A model generated the notes under the pieces. It searched no databases. It worked only from the letters and a program-made list of their open reading frames with translations, and had not been told where the DNA came from. A stretch of 64,000 nucleotides of DNA, from positions 310,001-374,000 of the forward strand of contig NZ_JAKIKQ010000003.1 in the NCBI RefSeq assembly GCF_023284045.1. Direction: 5' to 3'. The stretch's first letter is position 1; each line of letters opens with the position of its first letter. Shown one piece after another: positions 8,683 to 16,425 of the stretch. The position numbers were made by a program, and so were the translations under genes. Source of the DNA: Shewanella kaireitica (GTDB lineage: Bacteria > Pseudomonadota > Gammaproteobacteria > Enterobacterales > Shewanellaceae).

Positions 8683-8707
8683 AAAAGGCTCGATTAACGA
8701 GCCTTTT
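8683..8707 (+). terminator. Terminator-like hairpin inside the liu operon
   Basis: AAAAGGCTCG (8683-8692), a 5-base loop and CGAGCCTTTT (8698-8707) form a perfect 10-bp stem with four T residues at its end, between liuA and liuB. The short T-run suggests partial termination or a 3' stabilising hairpin rather than a hard stop, so that liuA could be made in excess over the carboxylase genes. Confidence 0.6.
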
Positions 8708-8777
8708 AGAGCCCAAATTTGGACAGGGGTGACAACCTTAACGTCGCCCTCTATTCCGCTTCAAAAGGATTGAAATT

Positions 8778-10385
8778 GTGACTCAACTAAGCAGTCGTAT
8801 TAATGCTCGCAGCGAAGAATTCAAAGCCAAGTTCGATGATATGGCTGAAGTCGTTCATGATCTTAAATCTAAACTTTCACAGATTGAACTCGGCGGCGGT
8901 GAAGTTGCTCGAGAACGTCATCTGTCTCGTGGAAAGCTGCTCCCGCGCCAGCGTGTTGAAAAACTGCTCGACCCAGGCTCACCGTTTTTAGAGATCTCAC
9001 AGTTTGCCGCTTATGAACTTTATGAAGATGTAGTCCCTGCCGCAGGTGTTATCGCTGGTATCGGCCGCGTCAGTGGTGTTGAGTGTATGATCATTGCCAA
9101 CGATGCCACCGTAAAAGGCGGCACCTACTACCCTGTCACGGTAAAGAAGCACATTCGCGCGCAAGAGATTGCCAGTCGATGTCACCTGCCATGTATCTAC
9201 TTGGTTGATTCAGGCGGCGCTAACTTGCCGCGCCAAGATGAAGTATTCCCAGATAGAGACCACTTCGGTCGGATCTTCTATAACCAAGCACAAATGTCAG
9301 CCAAAGGTATTCCACAAATCGCAGTAGTGATGGGACTTTGTACCGCAGGGGGTGCTTATGTACCTGCCATGGCAGATGAGTCGATTATCGTAAAAGAGCA
9401 AGGCACTATCTTCCTTGCGGGGCCGCCTCTTGTGAAAGCGGCCACAGGTGAAGAGGTTACTGCTGAAGAACTCGGTGGCGCTGAAGTGCATACAAAGATT
9501 TCAGGTGTGGCGGATCATATGGCGCAAAACGATGAGCACGCATTAGAACTTGCGCGTAAATCAGTGACTCGACTTAATCATCAAAAACAGATAGCCGCAC
9601 AGCTTAGCCCGGTTAAACCGCCTAAGTTCGATATTAACGAGCTTTACGGTATTGTCGGTACCGATCTTAAAAAGCCTTTCGATGTCAAAGAGGTGATCGC
9701 CCGAGTCGTCGATGATTCAGACTTTGATGAGTTCAAAGCTAATTACGGTAATACCTTAGTGTGCGGCTTTGCCCGCATTCATGGCTATCCGGTCGGCATT
9801 GTTGCCAATAACGGCATTTTGTTCTCTGAGTCAGCGCAAAAGGGCGCGCACTTTATTGAGCTTTGTTGTCAGCGCAAGATTCCGCTGCTGTTCTTACAGA
9901 ACATTACCGGCTTTATGGTGGGTAAAAAGTACGAACATGAAGGAATCGCCAAACACGGGGCAAAAATGGTAACGGCTGTTTCATGTGCCAATGTGCCAAA
10001 ATTCACCGTCATCATTGGCGGCAGTTATGGTGCGGGCAACTACGGCATGTGTGGCCGTGCATTCGAGCCAACCATGATGTGGATGTGGCCAAACGCTCGT
10101 ATTTCTGTCATGGGTGGCGAACAGGCTGCTGGCGTTTTAGCAACGGTTAAGCGTGATGGCTTAAAGCGTAAAGGTGTTGATTGGTCAGACGAAGATGAAC
10201 AAAGCTTCCGTAAGCCGATTGTTGAGCAATACGATAAAGAGGGTCATCCGTACCATGCAAGCGCTCGTCTTTGGGATGACGGCATTATTGACCCAGCACA
10301 GACCCGAGATGTTGTTGGTTTAGCCCTTTCTGCTGCGCTCAATGCGCCCGTAGAAGAGACTAAATTTGGTGTGTTCCGTATGTAA
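8778..10385 (+). CDS. liuB: LiuB, 3-methylcrotonyl-CoA carboxylase carboxyltransferase subunit
   Basis: A 535-residue carboxyltransferase subunit of methylcrotonyl-CoA carboxylase, which moves CO2 from biotin (on LiuD) to 3-methylcrotonyl-CoA to give 3-methylglutaconyl-CoA. Both crotonase-like halves are present: the N half has [13 protein letters not shown] and the [10 protein letters not shown] segment, the C half has [11 protein letters not shown] and the [11 protein letters not shown] motif. Length matches the family. Translation appears to start at GTG 8778 with AGGA 9 bases upstream. Second enzyme gene of the operon. Confidence 0.95.
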   Translation: MTQLSSRINARSEEFKAKFDDMAEVVHDLKSKLSQIELGGGEVARERHLSRGKLLPRQRVEKLLDPGSPFLEISQFAAYELYEDVVPAAGVIAGIGRVSGVECMIIANDATVKGGTYYPVTVKKHIRAQEIASRCHLPCIYLVDSGGANLPRQDEVFPDRDHFGRIFYNQAQMSAKGIPQIAVVMGLCTAGGAYVPAMADESIIVKEQGTIFLAGPPLVKAATGEEVTAEELGGAEVHTKISGVADHMAQNDEHALELARKSVTRLNHQKQIAAQLSPVKPPKFDINELYGIVGTDLKKPFDVKEVIARVVDDSDFDEFKANYGNTLVCGFARIHGYPVGIVANNGILFSESAQKGAHFIELCCQRKIPLLFLQNITGFMVGKKYEHEGIAKHGAKMVTAVSCANVPKFTVIIGGSYGAGNYGMCGRAFEPTMMWMWPNARISVMGGEQAAGVLATVKRDGLKRKGVDWSDEDEQSFRKPIVEQYDKEGHPYHASARLWDDGIIDPAQTRDVVGLALSAALNAPVEETKFGVFRM

Positions 10386-10424
10386 TGGTCATCCATTGCT
10401 ATCAGCTAACTTTGGACCTTAACA

Positions 10425-11315
10425 ATGACTAATGAAACCCTACAATTAACAACAGATAAGCTCAGCGAACAACTCACTTTCGTTGACTGTGCACTTAACA
10501 ATGGTGTTGCAGAGCTTATCCTTAACCGCCCAGAAAAGCACAATGCTTTTGATGAGGTGATGATAAGCGAGATGATCAAAGTGCTAGCGCATTTTGCTGA
10601 TAACTCGCAATGCCAAGTGTTGGTGCTAAAAGCCAACGGCAAAAACTTCAGTGCTGGCGCCGATCTCAACTGGATGCGCAAGCAAGCTAAAATGGATTTT
10701 GAGCAAAACCTCACCGATGCTAATGAACTAGCAAAATTGATGTCCGTGCTCGATAAATTTCCAAAACCAACTATCGCGCTTGTACAGGGCGCCGCTTTTG
10801 GGGGCGCACTCGGGCTTATCTGTTGCTGCGATATAGCCCTTGCCAATGAACGCGCGAGCTTTTGCTTAAGCGAAGTCAAACTTGGGCTCATTCCAGCAGT
10901 CATCAGCCCTTATGTCACTCGCGCTATGGGCCAACGTGCCGCCCGTCGTTACATGCTTACCGCTGAAAGGTTCGATGTACAAAAAGCGCTTGAGCTACAG
11001 ATCATTCATGAAGTGAGCGATGAGCTAGACAGTGCCGCAGCGCCTATTATCGCAGCGCTTTTAGCCAATAGTCCACAAGGTATGGCATGGGTGAAAAGCC
11101 TGCTATCTAAACTTGAAGATGGTGTTATCGACAAATCGACCCTTGATTACACCAGTGAACGTATCGCCAGTATTCGAGTATCAAAAGAGGGCCAAGAGGG
11201 CCTGAACGCATTTTTTGAAAAGCGCAGCCCCGACTGGACTGTTAATCAAAGCTCAGCAAATAACAGTTCAAACAATAACAATAGCCATGCTGCCAATGCG
11301 CTAGGAGCCAAATAA
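10425..11315 (+). CDS. liuC: LiuC, 3-methylglutaconyl-CoA hydratase (crotonase family)
   Basis: A 296-residue enoyl-CoA hydratase family protein that hydrates 3-methylglutaconyl-CoA to HMG-CoA. Crotonase signatures include L-N-R-P-E-K-H-N-A-F-D, the oxyanion-hole segment F-S-A-G-A-D-L-N-W-M and the G-A-A-F-G-G-A-L-G-L region. The glutamate in L-S-E-V-K-L-G-L-I-P-A corresponds to a catalytic position. The last 25 residues are asparagine and serine rich and lie beyond the usual end of the family, probably a flexible tail. The stop codon is one base from the liuD start, so translation is coupled. Confidence 0.93.
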   Translation: MTNETLQLTTDKLSEQLTFVDCALNNGVAELILNRPEKHNAFDEVMISEMIKVLAHFADNSQCQVLVLKANGKNFSAGADLNWMRKQAKMDFEQNLTDANELAKLMSVLDKFPKPTIALVQGAAFGGALGLICCCDIALANERASFCLSEVKLGLIPAVISPYVTRAMGQRAARRYMLTAERFDVQKALELQIIHEVSDELDSAAAPIIAALLANSPQGMAWVKSLLSKLEDGVIDKSTLDYTSERIASIRVSKEGQEGLNAFFEKRSPDWTVNQSSANNSSNNNNSHAANALGAK

Positions 11316-11316
11316 T

Positions 11317-13386
11317 ATGTTTACCAAACTGCTAATCGCCAACCGCGGTGAAATTGCCTGTCGTATTATCAAAACTGCTCAAGCAATGGGTGTTCGCACT
11401 GTTGCACTATATTCTGATGCTGACATCGACGCTCGCCACGTGGCGATGGCTGATGAATCATTTTATTTAGGTGGCAGTGCACCAGCAGATTCATATCTAA
11501 AAGGCGAGCTGATCATTGAGATTGCTAAAAAGTCTGGCGCGCAAGCAGTTCACCCCGGTTACGGTTTTCTGTCAGAAAATGCCGAGTTTGCCCTAATGTG
11601 TGAACAAAGCGGTATCGCCTTTGTTGGCCCAAGTGCCGCGGCGATTGACTCCATGGGCAGCAAGAGTGCGGCCAAAGAGATCATGGGCGCCGCTAATGTG
11701 CCGCTGGTTCCGGGTTACCATGGTGATGTTCAAGAAGATGATGTATTGGTGCAAGAAGCTAATAACATGGGCTTTCCACTGCTGATTAAAGCAGCCTACG
11801 GCGGCGGCGGCAAAGGCATGCGTATCGTTGAAAGCAAAGATGAAGTATTAGAAGCGATCCAATCAGCCAGACGAGAAGCTATTAGCTCATTCGGTAACGA
11901 TAAACTGCTGATGGAGCGCTACCTACGTCAGCCGCGCCATGTTGAAGTACAAGTATTTGCCGATAGCTTTGGCAACTGCATCTACCTGTCAGATAGAGAT
12001 TGTTCTATTCAACGTCGTCATCAAAAAGTGGTTGAAGAGGCGCCTGCGCCAGGGCTTAGCGATGCACTGCGCGTCAGTATGGGTGAAGCGGCAGTCGCTG
12101 CTGCCAAAGCCATTAACTATGAAGGCGCTGGCACTGTCGAGTTTTTGCTTGATACCGATGGCAGCTTCTACTTTATGGAGATGAACACGCGTCTACAGGT
12201 AGAACATCCGGTGACTGAATTAGTCACAGGCCAAGACTTGGTCAAATGGCAGTTAATGGTGGCTAGCGGCAGTAAGTTGCCATTAACACAAGATGAAGTT
12301 CGTATTCACGGCCATGCGTTTGAAGTGCGTATATACGCAGAAGATCCTCAAAATGACTTCCTGCCAGCCAGTGGCAAGCTTAACTTTTTGCGAGAGCCTG
12401 AGCAGAGTAAATATGTACGAATTGACTCTGGGATCCGTGAAAATGACGTCATCAGTAACTTTTATGACCCGATGATCTCTAAGCTCATTACTTGGGATGA
12501 ATCGCGCCCACGTGCTCTGCAGCGCCTAGTCCATGCCCTCGCCTCTTATCAAATTAGCGGTTTGAAGCACAATATTGAGTTTCTGGCTAACATTGCCGAG
12601 CACGAAGCCTTCGCTAGCGCAGACTTTAGCACTGACTTTATTGAGCGTTATGGCGAAGCTCTCATCGGTCACGGCCTAAGCGCTGATGTTGCAACGAACC
12701 AGTCTAATGAGCGTCAAACGGCATTGGCACTCGCAGCACTGTATCAACTCTGTGCCCGTAAAGCCGATGCCAAGCGCTGCGCAATTAACAGCCATGACCC
12801 CTACTCACCATGGGGAGCCGTCAGTGGTTTTAGACTCAATAGTGCCAGTGTGCATCAAGTCGCCTTACTCGATGATGACCAGAAAATTAACCACCTTGAG
12901 TTAACTGAGACACAAGTGGCCAGTAAGTCCTTTTATCAGCTCACCATCAATGATACTCAACTAACATTGTCTGGCGAACTCATTGGCGAAACGCTTCATG
13001 CCGAGATCGCAGTTAACAGCCAGTCGATAAAGAGTAACGCCCACAAGATAAAAGTACCTGTTAGTCAAGTCGGTGATGACTTTACCTTGTTTATCAATTC
13101 AAGCAGCTACCACTACCAAGCGATTAAGTCTGAAGTGGTTGAAGAGCAAGATAACTTAGAAGATAAACTCAAAGCACCAATGAACGGGACTATCGTGACT
13201 CATCTGGTTGCAGTGGGCGACGAAGTCACTGCAGGCCAAGGCATCATGGTAATGGAAGCGATGAAGATGGAGTACACCATCGAGTCGCCATTTGAAGGTG
13301 TTGTGAGTGCATTCTTCTTTAACGCCGGAGAACTGGTTAGCGACGGCATGCTACTGGCCGAAGTTACAGCCAGCGAAGAGGAGTAA
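11317..13386 (+). CDS. liuD: LiuD, biotin-containing subunit of methylcrotonyl-CoA carboxylase
   Basis: A 689-residue biotin carboxylase plus biotin carrier protein. The N-terminal biotin carboxylase part has L-I-A-N-R-G-E-I-A-C-R, the ATP-grasp glycine loop A-A-Y-G-G-G-G-K-G-M-R and the E-M-N-T-R-L-Q-V-E-H-P-V-T-E active-site segment. A linker domain leads to a C-terminal biotinyl domain with M-E-A-M-K-M-E-Y, where Lys650 is the biotinylated residue. The last 120 bases are the parent of the tandem repeats that follow. The final codons (E-E-E) double as a GAGGAG ribosome binding site for the next ORF. It acts with LiuB in the cytoplasm. Confidence 0.96.
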   Translation: MFTKLLIANRGEIACRIIKTAQAMGVRTVALYSDADIDARHVAMADESFYLGGSAPADSYLKGELIIEIAKKSGAQAVHPGYGFLSENAEFALMCEQSGIAFVGPSAAAIDSMGSKSAAKEIMGAANVPLVPGYHGDVQEDDVLVQEANNMGFPLLIKAAYGGGGKGMRIVESKDEVLEAIQSARREAISSFGNDKLLMERYLRQPRHVEVQVFADSFGNCIYLSDRDCSIQRRHQKVVEEAPAPGLSDALRVSMGEAAVAAAKAINYEGAGTVEFLLDTDGSFYFMEMNTRLQVEHPVTELVTGQDLVKWQLMVASGSKLPLTQDEVRIHGHAFEVRIYAEDPQNDFLPASGKLNFLREPEQSKYVRIDSGIRENDVISNFYDPMISKLITWDESRPRALQRLVHALASYQISGLKHNIEFLANIAEHEAFASADFSTDFIERYGEALIGHGLSADVATNQSNERQTALALAALYQLCARKADAKRCAINSHDPYSPWGAVSGFRLNSASVHQVALLDDDQKINHLELTETQVASKSFYQLTINDTQLTLSGELIGETLHAEIAVNSQSIKSNAHKIKVPVSQVGDDFTLFINSSSYHYQAIKSEVVEEQDNLEDKLKAPMNGTIVTHLVAVGDEVTAGQGIMVMEAMKMEYTIESPFEGVVSAFFFNAGELVSDGMLLAEVTASEEE

Positions 13387-13393
13387 AAGCAAG

Positions 13394-13519
13394 ATGGAGT
13401 ACATTACATCTTTAGAGTCTCCTTATGATGGCATCGTGAGTGCTTTTTTCTTTAACGCCGGTGAGCTCGTAAGCGACGGCATGCTACTGGCCGAAGTTAC
13501 AGCTAGTGATAAGGAGTAA
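13394..13519 (+). CDS. 41-residue half-biotinyl-domain ORF 1 (liuD 3' duplicate)
   Basis: An intact 41-codon ORF (M-E-Y-I-T-S-L-E-S-P-Y-D-G through V-T-A-S-D-K-E) made by duplication of the liuD end. It reproduces the C-terminal half of the biotinyl domain from the residue just after the biotinylated lysine, so it cannot itself be biotinylated in the usual way. GAGGAG from the preceding liuD codons lies about 12 bases upstream of its ATG, a distant but plausible ribosome binding site. It could be an expressed mini-protein that packs on biotinyl domains, or merely a translated relic keeping ribosomes moving towards liuE. Function unknown. Confidence 0.55.
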   Translation: MEYITSLESPYDGIVSAFFFNAGELVSDGMLLAEVTASDKE

Positions 13520-13526
13520 AAACAAG

Positions 13527-13652
13527 ATGGACTACATTACATCTTTAGAGTCCCCTTATGATGGCATCGTCAGTGCTTTCTTCTTTAACGCCGGAGAGCT
13601 CGTAAGTGACGGCATCCTACTGGCCGAAGTCACAACCAGCGAAGAGGAGTAA
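13527..13652 (+). CDS. 41-residue half-biotinyl-domain ORF 2 (liuD 3' duplicate)
   Basis: Second 41-codon duplicate, differing from ORF 1 at five residues (E2D, M30I, A37T, D39E, K40E). It also lacks the E-A-M-K biotinylation site. The AAGGAG in the last codons of ORF 1 precedes its ATG, and its own final codons provide GAGGAG for liuE, whose ATG lies 3 bases beyond its stop. The chain of coupled ribosome binding sites is preserved through both duplications. Whether the peptide accumulates cannot be seen from sequence. Confidence 0.55.
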   Translation: MDYITSLESPYDGIVSAFFFNAGELVSDGILLAEVTTSEEE

Positions 13653-13655
13653 TCA

Positions 13656-14555
13656 ATGTCAGCTTCTTTCCCTAGCAAAGTTAGTATATTTGAAGTCGGC
13701 GCCCGTGACGGCCTGCAAAATGAAAAGCCGGTCACCACTGCAGATAAAATCACTTTGATTGAAGATTTAGCCACCGCTGGTGTAAAACGTATTGAAGCCG
13801 CCAGCTTTGTGTCGCCGAAATGGGTACCGCAAATGGCAGATTCAGCGGACGTACTTAAGGGTGTCACGCGTCAAAGCGGTATTACCTACAGTGCGCTAAC
13901 ACCAAATCTAAAGGGCTTGGAACTTGCGCTTGACGCAGGATGCGACGAAGTTGCCATCTTTGGCGCGGCATCAGAGAGCTTCAGCCAACGTAACATTAAC
14001 TGCTCAATAGAGGAGTCTATCGCGCGCTTTGAGCCAGTGATGCAGCTGGCTAAAGCCAATAATATCCGTGTTCGAGGTTATGTCTCTTGTGTGCTTGGCT
14101 GCCCTTATGAAGGTGAAATAGCGGTTAGCGAAGTCGCCCGAGTGTCTGAATTACTTTACAAAATGGGCTGTTACGAGATTTCATTGGGGGACACCATTGG
14201 CGTTGGCACAGCGCTAAATGCCCGTAGAATGGTCGAAGCGGTTGCCAATGTCGTACCCGTTTCACAGCTAGCACTGCACTTTCATGATACCTACGGTCAA
14301 GCGTTAGCAAACATTTTAGCCTGCTTAGAAACTGGTGTGAGTGTTATCGACTCATCGGTTGCCGGTCTAGGTGGTTGCCCTTACGCCAAAGGCGCATCGG
14401 GTAATTTAGCCACTGAAGACCTCGTCTATATGCTGCATGGACTTGGCATTGAAACCGGCATTGATTTGAACAAGCTAGCAAATGCAGGTAATAAAATTAG
14501 CCAAGCACTTGGGCGCACTAATGGTGCAAAAGTCGCACAAGCCATCTCGGTTTAG
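13656..14555 (+). CDS. liuE: LiuE, hydroxymethylglutaryl-CoA lyase
   Basis: A 299-residue TIM-barrel lyase that cleaves HMG-CoA to acetoacetate and acetyl-CoA, the last specific step of leucine breakdown. The catalytic [10 protein letters not shown] motif is at the N-terminus. The metal-binding region [10 protein letters not shown] is present, and the signature loop [19 protein letters not shown] carries the active-site cysteine. Length fits the family. It is preceded by GAGGAG supplied by the end of the second duplicate ORF. Acetoacetate is then handled by the CoA transferase encoded downstream. Confidence 0.95.
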   Translation: MSASFPSKVSIFEVGARDGLQNEKPVTTADKITLIEDLATAGVKRIEAASFVSPKWVPQMADSADVLKGVTRQSGITYSALTPNLKGLELALDAGCDEVAIFGAASESFSQRNINCSIEESIARFEPVMQLAKANNIRVRGYVSCVLGCPYEGEIAVSEVARVSELLYKMGCYEISLGDTIGVGTALNARRMVEAVANVVPVSQLALHFHDTYGQALANILACLETGVSVIDSSVAGLGGCPYAKGASGNLATEDLVYMLHGLGIETGIDLNKLANAGNKISQALGRTNGAKVAQAISV

Positions 14556-14637
14556 TAACGAGTTGCTTAAACAGTTTTTAGAGACTTAGCGCTCCCTACA
14601 AATTTGGGCTAAGGATCTTAATTAGGAGATAAAAATA

Positions 14638-15336
14638 ATGGCAGGACTGAATAAAGTAGTCGGAAGTTATCAAGAGGCATTAAAGGGCCTGAGTAATGAT
14701 ATGACCGTGATGGTTGGTGGATTTGGCTTATGCGGTATCCCTGAAGGCTTGATTGCTGAGATGGTAAAAACCGGTGTAACAGGCTTAACCGCAATCTCCA
14801 ACAATGCTGGTGTTGATGACTTTGGCCTAGGACTGTTACTTAAAAGCCGTCAAATCGATACTATGATCGCTTCTTACGTTGGCGAGAATGCCACTTTTGA
14901 GCAGCAGATGCTATCTGGTGAGCTAAACGTTATCTTGACTCCTCAAGGTACATTGGCTGAAAAAATTCGAGCTGGCGGCGCAGGTATTCCAGCATTCTTT
15001 ACTGCTACTGGGTACGGAACTCCGGTTGCTGAGGGCAAAGAAACTCGTGAAATCGATGGCCGTCATTATGTACTAGAACCAGCACTAAAAGCTGACTTTG
15101 CCTTAGTACGCGCTTGGAAAGCCGATACCATGGGTAATCTAGTTTTCCGTAAAACAGCCGCTAACTTCAATCCGATGATGGCCACTGCAGGTAAAATTAC
15201 CGTCGTTGAAGCCGAGCATATTGTCGAGCCGGGTGAACTAGACCCTGATCATATTCATACACCTGGGATCTACGTTAATCGTATTATTCAAGGCTCGTTC
15301 GAAAAACGCATCGAACAACGTACAGTAAAAGCTTAA
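14638..15336 (+). CDS. atoD: 3-oxoacid CoA-transferase subunit A
   Basis: A 232-residue alpha subunit of a class I CoA transferase, with [12 protein letters not shown] near the N-terminus and the [16 protein letters not shown] region typical of the family. With the B subunit it moves CoA from succinyl-CoA or another acyl-CoA to acetoacetate, giving acetoacetyl-CoA for thiolysis. A strong AGGAG lies 8 bases before the ATG. The 82-base gap to liuE contains only a weak CTTAGC/GCTAAG stem, so it is probably cotranscribed. LiuF is another name used for this position in liu operons. Confidence 0.92.
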   Translation: MAGLNKVVGSYQEALKGLSNDMTVMVGGFGLCGIPEGLIAEMVKTGVTGLTAISNNAGVDDFGLGLLLKSRQIDTMIASYVGENATFEQQMLSGELNVILTPQGTLAEKIRAGGAGIPAFFTATGYGTPVAEGKETREIDGRHYVLEPALKADFALVRAWKADTMGNLVFRKTAANFNPMMATAGKITVVEAEHIVEPGELDPDHIHTPGIYVNRIIQGSFEKRIEQRTVKA

Positions 15337-15349
15337 GGAGGCTAACGCT

Positions 15350-16006
15350 ATGGCATTATCAAGAGAACAATTGGCACAACGTGTAGCACAAGAGCTCCAA
15401 GATGGTTTTTACGTTAACCTAGGTATCGGTATTCCAACATTAGTCGCCAACTACATCCCTGAAGGGATAGAGGTGATGTTGCAGTCTGAAAATGGTTTAC
15501 TGGGAATGGGCGAGTTTCCAACCGAAGAGACCATTGACGCTGACTTAATCAATGCGGGTAAACAAACCGTCACCGCAGTCGATGGCGCATCGTTTTTCTC
15601 ATCATCTGAGAGTTTTGCCATGATCCGTGGCGGCCATGTAGATTTAACGGTGCTCGGCGCCTTTGAAGTTGACGAGCAAGGCTCTATCGCCTCTTGGATG
15701 ATCCCTGGTAAGTTAATCAAGGGCATGGGCGGCGCGATGGATTTAGTGGCTGGCGCTGACAATATCATCGTCACCATGATGCATGCCGACAAGAAAGGTA
15801 ACTCAAAACTACTACCAAAATGTGAACTACCATTAACGGGTTTTGGCTGTATCAAACGTGTATTGACTGACTTGGCCTTTATGGAGATCAAAGATGGTGC
15901 CTTCTATCTATTAGAACGAGCCCCAGGCGTATCTGTCGAGGAAATAGTCTCTAAAACAGCGGGCAAGTTGATTGTGCCTGAGCATGTCCCTGAAATGAAC
16001 TTCTAG
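15350..16006 (+). CDS. atoA: 3-oxoacid CoA-transferase subunit B
   Basis: A 218-residue beta subunit carrying the active-site glutamate in S-E-N-G-L-L-G-M-G, and the V-N-L-G-I-G-I-P-T-L-V-A-N-Y start typical of SCOT/AtoA proteins. The gene begins 13 bases after subunit A with an AAGGAGG box. Together the subunits return acetoacetate from leucine to central metabolism. Last gene of the operon; a terminator follows at once. Confidence 0.93.
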   Translation: MALSREQLAQRVAQELQDGFYVNLGIGIPTLVANYIPEGIEVMLQSENGLLGMGEFPTEETIDADLINAGKQTVTAVDGASFFSSSESFAMIRGGHVDLTVLGAFEVDEQGSIASWMIPGKLIKGMGGAMDLVAGADNIIVTMMHADKKGNSKLLPKCELPLTGFGCIKRVLTDLAFMEIKDGAFYLLERAPGVSVEEIVSKTAGKLIVPEHVPEMNF

Positions 16007-16024
16007 TTGATTCGCCAAATAACT

Positions 16025-16055
16025 AAAACGCAGCCACTTTGAGCTGCGTTTTTTA
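16025..16055 (+). terminator. Terminator of the liu operon
   Basis: AAAACGCAGC (16025-16034) pairs with GCTGCGTTTT (16043-16052) across an 8-base loop, followed by further T residues. It is a classic intrinsic terminator 19 bases after the atoA stop. Confidence 0.85.
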
Positions 16056-16425
16056 TTTCAATATACGCCACAAAAACAAATGACAGCGCCAAGTTGATTA
16101 ACATCACATATTTAAACATGCCGTAACACTCCATAGCTCACTCAGATAATTAGTCAGATAACTTCACTTTTAAAACAGTAACTTAAACAAAGCAAACCTC
16201 ACCTATTCAAAAACCTCATAGTACCTGCTTTAAACGATTAAATTAACTGCTATACCATTCAAGCATCGACAAAAAAGCCAACTTAGTCGGTGGTTTTAAG
16301 CTCGCAGTAAAGCGCTTGAGTCTAATTGAACCCAGCACTAAGTATTACAAGCTTAACTAAGTCATTTCGCGCAATGTATTAATTCGATACCAGCCAAGAG
16401 ATGATGAAAAATAAAGGTGATGGGT
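16056..16425. other. Intergenic region before the RND gene
   Basis: About 370 bases without a supported gene. I see no clear operator palindrome; the promoter of the RND pump is presumably here. Confidence 0.4.

Larger units (their letters stand above)
13254..13652 (+). repeat. Three-copy tandem repeat, 133-bp period, of the liuD 3' end
   Basis: The 3' end of liuD (about 13254-13386) is followed directly by two further copies, 13387-13519 and 13520-13652. The stop codons of the three copies are exactly 133 bases apart. Copies 2 and 3 are about 89 per cent identical by my count and share a 6-base insertion (two codons) relative to copy 1. They are therefore each other's closest relatives, suggesting two successive duplications. 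About half the differences between copies 2 and 3 are silent, and both frames remain open. Confidence 0.9.

Noticed and set aside
10406..10903. Minus-strand open frame of 165 codons opposite liuC
   Set aside because: It lies entirely within liuC, a well-supported crotonase gene, and has a low-complexity composition typical of antisense frames.
15451..15891. Minus-strand open frame of 146 codons opposite atoA
   Set aside because: Shadow of a strongly conserved CoA-transferase gene; no ribosome binding site and serine/isoleucine-rich antisense composition.
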